In this document: positions 49,092 through 58,402 of the stretch, piece after piece
Position numbering within the stretch: the stretch's first letter is position 1
Layout of the letters: each line of letters opens with the position of its first letter
Assembly: GCF_000372725.1 (NCBI RefSeq)
Contig: NW_005201091.1
Coordinates: forward strand, 152,306-216,305
DNA: 64,000 bases
Direction of reading: 5' to 3'
Origin: Emiliania huxleyi CCMP1516
Lineage: Eukaryota > Haptophyta > Isochrysidales > Noelaerhabdaceae
Position numbers and translations under genes: made by a program
Notes under the pieces: generated by a model
The model's input: the letters and a program-made list of their open reading frames with translations, nothing else
Databases searched by the model: none
What the model was told of the DNA's origin: nothing

Positions 49092-49310
49092 CCAGAGAGG
49101 TCCCCGCCCGTGCGATCTTTGTGCAGGGTTCTTTGTGGGTGTGGTCGGCGACTACCGACTAGCCGGGGTCGTCCACGTCCTCCGGGTAAATAAAATAAAA
49201 GAGCAGCCTGCATCTCCTGGAGAGAGATGGGCGACGTACGAACACAGAGGCACAGAGCGGTGCGCACCCCGCTCGCCCTGTAACATGGGTCTCCGAGGTC
49301 GGTTCGAGAA
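49092..49310 (+). repeat. Dispersed repeat C, copy 2
   Basis: Continuous version of the sequence at 46424-46850, without the insert. It ends at GGTCTCCGAGGTCGGTTCGA. Confidence 0.65.
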
Positions 49311-49490
49311 TGCGAATTCTTTTCCTCGTGCGAGGGAGAGTTTCGTTGTAAAATTCTTTTCCTCGCACGACACTCGACACTAGGCACGGGACTGGCGCGC
49401 ACTGGCACTAACACAGGTACACCAGAGGGAGTTTGTTTGTAAAATTCTTTTCCTGAGGTAATTTTTTGTAAAATTCTTTTCCACTTGTTT
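49311..49490 (+). promoter_or_regulatory. Orphan copies of the RCC1-family 5' motif
   Basis: GTAAAATTCTTTTCCTCGC-like sequence occurs four times (about 49313, 49347, 49438, 49469) with no RCC1 gene behind it. The same motif abuts the start codon of RCC1 copies 1, 3, 5, 6 and 7. A copy of sequence S lies between repeats (49375-49425). It may be a core promoter/leader carried here by duplication. Confidence 0.4.
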
Positions 49491-49507
49491 TTGTTGAAAA
49501 ACTACAG

Positions 49508-49715
49508 AAAGAAAGAAAGAAAGAAAACAGGCAACCCAAGGGAGGGATGGGAGGACGGCACGCCGCCACCACACAGGGATTTTAAGGAGAGGAGTGTGGT
49601 GCTAGCCGTCGCCACCCTAAATCCTTGGTCGTCTGCCTCTTTCTATCTCCCTTCGCAGTCTGAAAAAACTAAAGAAAGAAAGAAAGAAAACGGACAACCC
49701 AAGGGAGGGATGGGA
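49508..49715 (-). repeat. Two truncated element T tails
   Basis: 49508-49660 and 49671-49715 each begin (on plus) with GAAAGAAAG repeats followed by CAACCCAAGGGAGGGATGGG. The second is only about 45 bp and joins repeat B directly. Confidence 0.6.
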
Positions 49716-50100
49716 GGACTTGGAGCACTTGGAGTGCAGTCATTAACCTCACATCCAGGGCCGGGGAGCTGAGAAGCGCACCCAGCGAGCCGGATGATCG
49801 GCATCGGGCTACGGGCTAGAGAGCCCTGACCCCTAGCTAGGGGGGGTGCGCATTCGCAGGGCAAGGGCTGTAAAGTAAACACGGGTCTCCGAGGGTTGGT
49901 TCTGCGCTTTGGGTGTCCCCTAGCGGCGGAACGCCCCCTCTACTCGGAGCTAGTAAACACCAGACACTAACATGTTTTCTTTCTTTTTCTACTCGGAGCC
50001 AGTGAGACGAGAATACGCACATCTTACAAGAATACATACTGCCCCCACGGAGTACCTGCACTTACTCGACGATAATACAAGAAGAATACGCAGCTTGGAA
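49716..50100 (+). repeat. Dispersed repeat B, third copy
   Basis: From CTTGGAGCACTTGGAGTGCA through GGCATCGGGCTACGGGCTAG and GGAACGCCCCCTCTACTCGG to AATACGCAGCTTGG. Matches 16888-17420 with fewer internal duplications. Confidence 0.7.
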
Positions 50101-50749
50101 GTTGCAGACGCCTATAAAGAAAAAACAGCCAGCTAAATTTCGGCGGCTAAAAAGCAAAGGACGGGCGCTTTTGATCGGCAAAGCAAAGTTGGAGTAACGG
50201 CGACCGCGTCGCCACAATGCCAGTCGCCTGTCGAGCAGCCTTGGCGGCGCGCATGCGCCGCAGGGTTGACCGACAGCCGCGCGCCTCGAGCCTCTCGCTC
50301 CACTCGCGGCACGACGCGCCCCGCGCGCCGGTCAGCGCAGCAGGAGTATTGCGACATGCTGCACAACGCCAGGGACAGCACTGAGAAGCTGGCGCCAGTC
50401 GCCCACCAGCATGTCTCAGCACCGGGTGAGGGAGCATGCTGCGCACGCTGAAGCAGCACGAGGTCACCACCAATCAGGCCCTCACGCCACTGCACGGCCG
50501 CCCTCGAGCACCAGCAGCCGCGCTGCGCCATGCTCAAGCTCAGGAGGCCACCCTGCTTCTCGTAGCTTTCTGCAGCGCAGCGAGCGAGCAGCGCCGCACC
50601 AGGCGGACCCATGGCGTGTTCAGCCAGCCGTGAGGCGGAGGCAGGCCGAGTGAGCGCGAGCCGCGCGGGAGGCCATGCCCCGCGCACCCACGAGCGAGTG
50701 GCACGAAAGAGTGCAAGTCGCGCATGCTTTTTCCCCCAGGTCTTTTTTT
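50101..50749. other. Stretch without recognised gene
   Basis: Minus-strand frame 50133-50687 is Cys/Arg/Ala-rich and resembles in composition the 14.3-14.9 kb region, where AGTGCAGCACAACGCCAG-like words also occur. They may be copies of one unrecognised repeat. Confidence 0.3.
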
Positions 50750-51170
50750 ACGGCACGCCGCCACCACACAGGGATTTTAAGGAGAGGGGTGTGGTGCGCT
50801 AGCCGTCGCCCACCCTTGGGCGTCTGCCTCTTCCTATCTCTCTTCGCAGTCCCTCGCCGATTCTCGCTGCAACCTTCGTGCCACCTCGCGGTCGCCCCCT
50901 TCTCGTCGTGCTCTCCCTTGTCGCTTCTTCCTCTGTCGCGTCGCTCTCCTCTGCCTCGTTCTGCGACGCCGCCCGCGCCGCCTGCCGTTCCCTTGTTCTC
51001 TCCGGCTTCTTTCGCCTTTCGGCGCAGCTCCGCCCTCCTTGCTGCATATCCTGGCCCCTCGAGTCTATCGAGCTCTCCTCGAGCAAGGACGAGTCTTCTG
51101 ACGCCCACTGCTATCATTTGCCGCCAAGTCATATCATTAAAACTACAACTTTTCTGCTGTACAACTCTAA
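50750..51170 (-). mobile_element. Element T, minus-strand copy
   Basis: Coding tail (FNDMTWRQMIAVGVRRLVLA, GRPRGGTKVAARIGE) and 3' end present; the 3' end joins a GCCGTAAAAAAAG sequence and lacks the TTTC tail. It is less similar to the 15.6 kb copy than that at 44.1 kb. Lies upstream of RCC1 copy 7. Confidence 0.6.
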
Positions 51171-51356
51171 GCACTAAGGAACTACATTCTTTTCCTAGGC
51201 GGCTCCAGTGGTGTACCTGTGTTAGTGCCAGTGCGCGCCAGTCCCGTAGTCCCGTGCCCAGTGTTGTGCGAGGGAGCGTGTCACCATCCGGCTCGCCCCC
51301 GCCGCCACCCCCGCCTCCTGCTTAAATTCTTTTTTTGTAAAATTCTTTTCCTCGCG

Positions 51357-52763
51357 ATGTCCACCCCGCCGCGCCGCCGCTCGCGCCGCCTCGCCGCCTC
51401 CGCCACCGCCGCCCCCTCGCCAAACACACCGCCGCCCGCCCGCCTCCTCGACCTCCCCACGGAGCTCCTCGCGCGCGCCCTCTCTCGCTGCGACCCCGCC
51501 GACATCGCTCGCGTCGCGGCCGTCTCGCTGCTCTTCCACGCCTCGCTTGCGCTGGAGGGCATCCGCTTGTGGGCGCAAGAGCGCGGCTTCGAGCTGCCGG
51601 CGCTGCCAGAGGGCGAGGGCTGCGCCGTACGGTGGCTGTGCTATTCGGCGTTGCTGTGCGAGTCCAACCCGCCGGCGAGGGCTGCGGCAGGCTCTCGGCA
51701 CAGCCTCTTCATCGACGGCGAGGGGCGGCTCTCGTCATGCGGCAATGCGAATCACGACCCAGGCCTCCTTGGCCACGGCGAGGGCGTGACGCGGCTCAAC
51801 ACGCCGACCCGCCTCCCCTCCCCGCTGGGCGGCGAGCGCGCCGTGAGCGTGTCGGCTGGCGGATTCCACAGCCTCACCCTCACAGCCGGCGCCGTTTGGA
51901 GCTGGGGCCAGGGAGGCTTGGGCGCTCTGGGCCACGGCGACCAGCAGGACCAACTGCTGCCCAAGGAGGTCGAGGCCTTGGCGGGCCAGCGCGTCATCGC
52001 CGTGTCAGCTGGAGCGTACCACAACCTCTCCCTCACCGCCGACGGCGCCGTCTGGAGCTGGGGCCGTGGAGGGCAAGGCCGGTTGGGCCACGGCGACGAG
52101 CAGAACCAGATGCTGCCGAAGAAGATCGAGGCGTTTGCGGGCCAGCGCGTCGTCGCTGTGTCGGCTGGACACAATCACGGCCTCGCCATCACTGCCGATG
52201 GCGCCGTCTGGAGCTGGGGCTTTGGGGGCGGGGGCCGGTTGGGCCACGGCAACTGGCAGAACCAGCTGCTGCCCAAGAAGGTTGAGGCCTTGGCTGGGCA
52301 GCGCGTCGTCGCTGTCGCGGCTGGAGACTTCCACAGCCTCGCCATCACCGCCAACGGCGACGTCTGGAGCTGGGGCGAGGGAGACATTGGCCGGCTGGGC
52401 CACGGCGACTGGCAGAACCAGCTGTTGCCCAAGAAGATCGAGGCCTTCGCTGGCCAGCGCGTCGTCGCTGTGTCGGCTGGGTACTTCAACAGCCTCGCCC
52501 TCACCGCCGACGGCGCCGTCTGGAGCTGGGGCGAGGGAGACATTGGCCGGCTGGGCCACGGCGACGAGCAGAACCAGCTGCTGCCCAAGAAGGTCGAGGC
52601 CTTAGCTGGCCAGCGCGTCGTCGCTGTGTCGGCGGGGATCGCCCACAGCCTCGCCCTCACCGCCGACGGCGCCTTCTTTACCTGGGGCCACGGCGGCCAC
52701 GGCTGCCTAGGCCACGGAGAGGACCTGTCGAACCAGCTGCTGCCCAAGAAGGTCGAGGCGTAG
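51357..52763 (+). CDS. F-box-like / RCC1-repeat protein, copy 7
   Basis: Family start at 51357 (MSTPPRRRSRRLAASA), directly after AAAATTCTTTTCCTCGCG; a frame-open extension to 51219 is the translated upstream motif. F-box-like region then seven blades. Blades five and six are near-identical (both WSWGEGDIGRLGHGD), evidence for recent blade duplication or conversion. One blade lacks two residues (TLTAGAVWSWG). Ends KVEA. Sequence S lies upstream in inverted orientation (51190-51275). Confidence 0.8.
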   Translation: MSTPPRRRSRRLAASATAAPSPNTPPPARLLDLPTELLARALSRCDPADIARVAAVSLLFHASLALEGIRLWAQERGFELPALPEGEGCAVRWLCYSALLCESNPPARAAAGSRHSLFIDGEGRLSSCGNANHDPGLLGHGEGVTRLNTPTRLPSPLGGERAVSVSAGGFHSLTLTAGAVWSWGQGGLGALGHGDQQDQLLPKEVEALAGQRVIAVSAGAYHNLSLTADGAVWSWGRGGQGRLGHGDEQNQMLPKKIEAFAGQRVVAVSAGHNHGLAITADGAVWSWGFGGGGRLGHGNWQNQLLPKKVEALAGQRVVAVAAGDFHSLAITANGDVWSWGEGDIGRLGHGDWQNQLLPKKIEAFAGQRVVAVSAGYFNSLALTADGAVWSWGEGDIGRLGHGDEQNQLLPKKVEALAGQRVVAVSAGIAHSLALTADGAFFTWGHGGHGCLGHGEDLSNQLLPKKVEA

Positions 52764-53270
52764 GCGTCAGAGCGCTTGGGGGTATGAGGGCGCGGCTGGC
52801 AACAAAACGAACTGCGGGTCGGCTCTGTTCAGATGCCGCTCCCGCTTCTCGCACCCTTCCTGCTTGGAGGCCCGAAGTCGCTTGGAGATATGAAAGAAGA
52901 AGAGGGACGCTGGCCGGAGGCGCTTAGGCGGCTCCCGTGGTGTACATGTACCTGAGAGAGATGTTTAGCAATACCAAACAACTCTAACACTCACACACCA
53001 TTTGTTTGTTTTGTACCTCATTTGTTTGTTTGTACCTGTGTGAGCACGCTGATCGCTGTGAGCCAGCGAGTTGGAGCCAGCAGCCTGAGCCTCGCAGTCG
53101 ATAGTCGTCCCACTCCTCGTCGCTCTCTCTGCAGCGCCATCCTCTGTCTCATCGCCCACCCCAGTCTCGTTTTTTGACGGCGCCGACGCCCTGCCGCTCC
53201 CGGGGATAGGAATCACGAAATTTTTTTCCCGCCCCCCCGGGGGCCGCCGATAGTAGCACATCCCAAACGA
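52764..53270. other. Intergenic, nothing recognised
   Basis: TTTGTTTGTTT repeats near 53000-53035 and otherwise unremarkable sequence; no gene seen. Confidence 0.4.
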
Positions 53271-54649
53271 ATGCGCACGCGCAACATCGAGTGCACCTGG
53301 CGAGAGGGCCAGCCGTCGGCAAGGCTCATCGTCCTGCAGATCGTGTCCGCCGAGTTCTTCGTCTTCGGCCAGACGAAGTGCATCGCGGTCAATCCGGACG
53401 GCACACGGCCCGATCTCGAAGCGTTCCGCTGGCTCGTCGGCAGGTCGTGGTCAAACTATCCCGCCGCTGTGCTTGAGGTGGCCTGCGCACGTTGCCCGCC
53501 GCCCACCCGCCCGGCACTCGCCCCACGTTGCCCGAGCCGCCCTCCCGCCGTCAGATTCACAAGGCGCTGCGCGGTCACCAGACCGGCGTGCGAGAGTACG
53601 AGCTCTTTGAGACCTATGTGGTGCCCGACGAGCCGCTGGCCGGCAAGGCCTTCCCGAAGGTCGGCTCGCGCCGCAGCAAGGCGCAGCGCGGGGGCGAGCG
53701 CTACGACGTGCGCTACTCGGCGGAGCCGGAGGTCGCCATGCTGCCCGTCTCGATGCTCGCCTCGGACAACTGCCCGGTCACAAACCGGCCTCGCTCGGAC
53801 GGCAAGTGGATCAAGGTCGGCGAATGCCGGCCGATCGTCCCGGTCCGCCTCAGCAAGGAGGACGCCGCGATGGGCCTCCTCAAGCACATGCCCGACGTGC
53901 GCTCGCCGCCCTCCCCCGCCGCGCCGCGCCGCGCCCGCCTCGGCATCCTCCGCGCCGCGCCCGCCTCAGCATCCCTCTCCTCCCCTCGGCAGGGACGGTA
54001 CCACCCCCCGAACCACAAGTCGGGCAAGGGGAAGAAGCGCGCGCGCGACACGGACGGGCAGGTCCCCTCCAAGCTGCAAGAGACGGGCCCCGACGCGGAC
54101 GAGGCGCCACAGGGGCCGCGCGGGAGAGGCGAGGAGAAGCCCGGCGACGAGTGCGCTCTCCCGGCAAGGTGAGCTTGGGTCTCGTGCAACGAGCGGCCGG
54201 AGGAGGAGCTCTCGGTACGCAAGGTGAGCCTGCAGGAGAAGCCCGGGGTACCCTTCCTAGAGCCCTCCCCGCATGCCCGCCCACGTGCTCCCCCTTCCGG
54301 CAAGGTGAGCTTGGGTCTCGGAGGCGCCGCAGGGACGGCACCAGCCCCGCACAACAACACGTCCAAGGCGGGCTCCAAGTCAGACAAGGGCAAGGCGCGC
54401 GCGACGCAGGGCGTCGAAGGGGCCGAGCGACCAGCGGCCAGAAGAGGAGCTCTCGGTACGCAAGGTGAGCCGGGGCGTCAGCGCCTGTGTCTCGGAGCAC
54501 GGAGGAGCCGCACCTCAAAACGGCCAACCACGGCCCACAAGGGGGACGGACGCTCTTCCGCCCGCGCGCTCGACCCGCCCGCCCACCCGTGGCACCGCTT
54601 CGACTTTCCAATCCAGTCGCGCTCCCAATACGTGAAAACACAAAGTTAG
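53271..54649 (+). CDS. Unassigned spliced protein with duplicated 3' cassette
   Basis: ATG 53271 (MRTRNIECTWREGQPSARLI). Introns 53478-53554 and 53897-53992 (both GT-AG, C-rich) give VLE/IHKALRGHQTGV and HMPD/GRYHPPNHKSGKGKKRA. The middle has a folded-looking region (YELFETYVVPDEPLAGKAFP, MLPVSMLASDNCPVTNRP). From 54160 the sequence repeats: AAG/GTGAGC occurs at four places (about 54167, 54219, 54303, 54461) and GGACGGNACCA exon-like starts occur twice. The real 3' end is uncertain: a stop at 54172 if unspliced, or up to 54649. No family recognised. Confidence 0.5.
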
Positions 54650-55059
54650 AGTTGTTACTTCAAAAAAGAATTTCACGCACATTAATTCGTCCACCTGAAT
54701 CTCACAGACCGTCTGTCCTCGACCCAGCCCTAGCTTGGGATGTCCGTTTATTTATTTATTTATTTATTCTCACATACTGTCTGCCGGGGAGAGCCCCTGC
54801 ATGAGCCCTGTGCGCGGCGTTGACTCACCGAGCGGCGCTCCGACTCCATCCGAGGCGCTCCTGCTAGCGCGTAGCGGAGAGGCTACGGCGAGAGAGAGGG
54901 GCTGGGGCGACGGCCGTCGGCCCGCGCCGCTCGTGTTTGGATGAAGTTTCGGTTCATCGTTCATCGAGCTTGGATCAGTTGGAGCTAGGCTCTCTCAGCT
55001 GCGCCCCTCTTCTCCTCCGCCTCTGCGCCTGTTAGACACTTCTCTATCTGGAGGATAAC
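54650..55059. other. Intergenic with (TTTA)n-tailed repeat
   Basis: 54719-54768 repeats 19660-19712 and ends in TTTATTTATTTATTTATT. No gene seen. Confidence 0.45.
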
Positions 55060-55470
55060 ACGGATTATCATCTCGCCTCATCTCGCCTCATCTCGCCTCA
55101 TCTCGCCTCATCTCGCCACTCGCCTCATCTCGCCTCATCTCGCCTCACCTCGCCTCATCTCGCCTCATCTCGCCTCACCTCGCCTCATCTCGCCTCACCT
55201 CGCCTCATCTCGCCTCATCTCGCCTCACCTCGCCTCATCTCGCCTCATCTCGCCTCATCGCCCCTCACCTCGCCTCACCTCGCCTCATCTCGCCTCATCT
55301 CGCCCCACATTTTTTTCTTTTCAAGACCACTCCGAGACCGACCCAAGACCGACCCGAGACCCGAGATCGACCCGAGATCGACCCGAGATCGACCCGAGAT
55401 CGACCCGAGATCGACTCGAGATCGACCCGAGATCGACCCGAGATCGACCCGAGATCGACACGAGCGATCA
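55060..55470. repeat. 10-bp and 11-bp minisatellites outside a recognised gene
   Basis: 55066-55305 consists of TCGCCTCATC / TCGCCTCACC units (10 bp); 55328-55465 of GATCGACCCGA units (11 bp). The style equals the intron minisatellites, though I see no exon on either side. Confidence 0.9.
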
Positions 55471-55799
55471 ACCCAACAATGCCCCAAAGCCCCCTCTCTG
55501 GGGGACCCCCCCTCACCCCGAGTGTCCGTGTCCTTCGCGAGTCACCGATGGGGAGCGGGGGGGGGTGCGAGATGCACAGGGGAGGCTGGGGAGGGGGGGG
55601 TCCACTCTGAAGACTGCCGACCGCGGGGGGGTTTTGTCCCACAGGGTTTTACCCTCCGCGTGAGGATCGGCGCGGCGAGGGGGTAGGTTCGAATTCGCCG
55701 CGCAACATTTCACCCCCACAGGACCCCGCCCACCCCCCCTCATGGTCCCACCTAGTACCCCAATGAGCCTTCGCACCCCCTCCTTGCGCAGGGTCCCCC

Positions 55800-55935
55800 A
55801 CTATGTGTCGCCGTTATCGGGGCACGCTATCCTGTGTAGTCAGGGCAAGTGGGGGCGAGGCGCAGTCCCGCTGGTCTGATACTGGTGTGGTTCTGTCCCT
55901 AGTCTCGGAGGGGGGCTTGAAGCTAAGAATATTTT
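55800..55935 (+). repeat. 3' part of the 36.5-kb insertion element
   Basis: Shares TCGGGGCA-GCTATCCTGTGTA and AAGCTAAGAATATTT with 36905-37045. Only about 135 bp are present, compatible with 5' truncation. Confidence 0.6.
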
Positions 55936-55976
55936 ATTTTTAGCAATTGCTACGGTATGCTGTTATCATAGAGGGA

Positions 55977-56405
55977 GCGGACCGTGAGTTGAGGAAATCG
56001 GAGGACGCGACCCACTTCTCCACAGACGGTCCCGCGCCTCGCCGCTATGACGGCGACACGGCCGCAGCTCGTGTGCGTGTCGCCGTCTTTGTCCGGAGTG
56101 AAAAGTCCAACGCGCTCGTCGGTGACGGTGTCCTCCAACCTGCGCCGCGCTCGGCGAACCTCGACAGCGCCTTCGATGGCATGCAGCTCTTTGCGTCAGA
56201 AGCCTGGAGAGCAGCTCCTCGGCTGCTCACACGCTCTGCACAGTTGACACAGCCTACTGTGCGGCTACCACAGCTGTGACAGCGATGGGCTCGCCCTCAC
56301 TGGCCCTCAGTCACTTGTGCTGCGGCTTGTGTGAGCGACACTGCTCGGCGACTGCCGGCACACTGTGAGACCATGGGTGTGAGGTAAAACCACGCTACCA
56401 GCGCT
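55977..56405 (+). repeat. Dispersed repeat R, copy 2
   Basis: Closely similar to 32820-33261 over its whole length, with a few small indels; begins 40 bp after the end of the preceding repeat. Confidence 0.8.
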
Positions 56406-56562
56406 TGGTCACATCGGCCCCGAGGTCAGATCCTTCTACTCTGTTAGTGACAAGACTTGTCTACTGGCTGGAGCCGAGCAGGAGGGCCCGGCGCACAACC
56501 CCTGGTCAACTCACGGTCCACACCCCGTACTATGCTTGAGATTCATGGGGGTTTGCCGACAC

Positions 56563-56599
<37 letters not shown>

Positions 56600-58402
56600 C
56601 CGCCAATGGCCGTTATCCGTTAGTGCGGACGTCGCCGCGCGGCTCGCCTCTGCCGCGGCGGCTGCTGCGCGCACGCGGCGGCGCCGCTCTCTCGCGAGAC
56701 GGCTGGCGACGCGGCTCGCCGCCGACGTACGGTGCGCTCGTCCGACGGTCCGCAGCGTGGCGTGCGCGACGCTGAGCGCCGCTCTGCGAGCGCCTCTGCG
56801 CCTGCACTGCATGTCTCTGTTGCTGCTGGTGGTGGTGGTGCTGCTGCTGCTGGTGCCGATGCTGCTGCTGGCGCGGCGCGGCTGTGCGACTGGGCTCGAC
56901 GCGCGCGTCGCGAGCGTCTGACGCGGCGGGCGGCGTCGGGCAGGTGCGCTTCTCTCTCGGGTGGTGGTGGTGGTGCTGCTGCTGCTGCTGGTGGTGCAGA
57001 TGCTGCTGCTGGTGCGGCGCGGCTCTCCGACGCGACTCGATGCGCGCGTCGCGGCTATCTGACGCGGCGGGCGGCGTCGCGGGCGGCAGCGGTGGCGGCT
57101 CGCGGGTGGAGGTGGAGGCTGGAGGCTGTGGTGGACCTTTTGACTACTTCCTGGAGACGTTGAGGCGGCGGTGGCTAGGGGACCGTCGCGGGGACCACTC
57201 AGCCCGGAGGGCGCGGTGGGCAGATCCGGATGGCTTCACCTCTGGGTCGAGCAGCTCAACCCTCTGGGGAGTGAGTCGCCGACGCCGGTGTCTTGACACC
57301 CAACACTCTACCTTAAGCTCCTGAGGGGCGCGTGGTTGTAACCACGTAGTAGGACTACAGCCCACCACAGACACCCTCCCCCACTCCTCACGTGTGTTCA
57401 CACCCTCACCCTCTCCTCTCTCCTCTCTCTCTCTCTGTCTCTCCTCTCTCTCCTCTTGTCTGTGCTGTCTGCCTGACTCAGGCACTCAATCTGCCGATGC
57501 GTGATTGTGTGTGGGCTGCTCCGAGGGGGCCCTCTGTGCGATCCGACGGGTAGGGGGGCTGTGCCCGGGCGGTGTCCGGTGTGGAGTCCCCTTCTGATCC
57601 CGCCTGGGATGTTGGGTGTGAGGTTGTGGCGGCTTCGATCCCAAGGGGGGGAGCTGATCCCACTCAATAACCAACTCTCAGGGGCAGTAGGTGGGCGAGC
57701 TTCAGGCACGCTCATCTCGATCGTCAAGACGTTGCTACGCGCGGTCTTCCGCGGGGGGAGCTGCGTCGACGGGTGCGGGACCGCGGCGCAGCCAGTGCCG
57801 CGGCGAGGCCTCCGGCTGTTTGCGGCGGGCGGCTTGCTGCTCGCTGCGATGGCGAAAAACTCGTCTCGCCACACGCCAAGGGCTTATGCTCTGGCGAGAC
57901 GTGAGGCGCATGCGCCCAGGAGGGGAGGGGGCATGTGTAACGACACTGCTAGAGATGCCTTTCGGGGCCCAGAGATAAAACTTCTGTGATGCCATGCGTG
58001 ACCTAGTAGTGTCCCCAGCTATGGGCGTGTCCACGTTGGAGCCAGGTGTGGTGTGGGCGCGAGAATAGCTCCGCCGTTCATGGAGGCAACCGATGCGAGT
58101 CGACTGGTGTGTGTCGTCGTGGTTTCGTATCAAGAATTCTCTCTCTCCCGACACAAATGGTTGGGTACCGAGAACAAGCAATCGGATCGGCTAATCGGTA
58201 ATCGCGCGTTGGGACCACTGGGTGTACGATGACTCAGGTCTTGACGGCTCCTTTTATCGCCATGCATGCAGAAGGACATGGGGACGGGGTTTTCCCGCCT
58301 CCCCGCCCCTCCCGCCGCCCTTGCCCCCCGCCTCCCGGGAGTCCTGACGGGGGGTGTGCCTCAAAAAAGCCTTAATGCCCCCCCCCCCCCCCCCCCCGCT
58401 CG
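56406..58402. other. Long stretch without a recognised gene
   Basis: Contains a short (GA)n at 56567-56593, CTGCTGCTGGTGGTG-type trinucleotide runs duplicated at 56815-56935 and 56955-57070 (about 140-bp tandem duplication including GACGCGGCGGGCGGCGTCG), CT-rich DNA near 57410-57460 and a C run at 58380-58397. Frames are low-complexity. Confidence 0.45.

Noticed and set aside
57398-57989. Possible gene in overlapping frames
   Set aside because: Frames on both strands are Pro/Arg-biased and share no motif with known families; no splice-supported extension was found.
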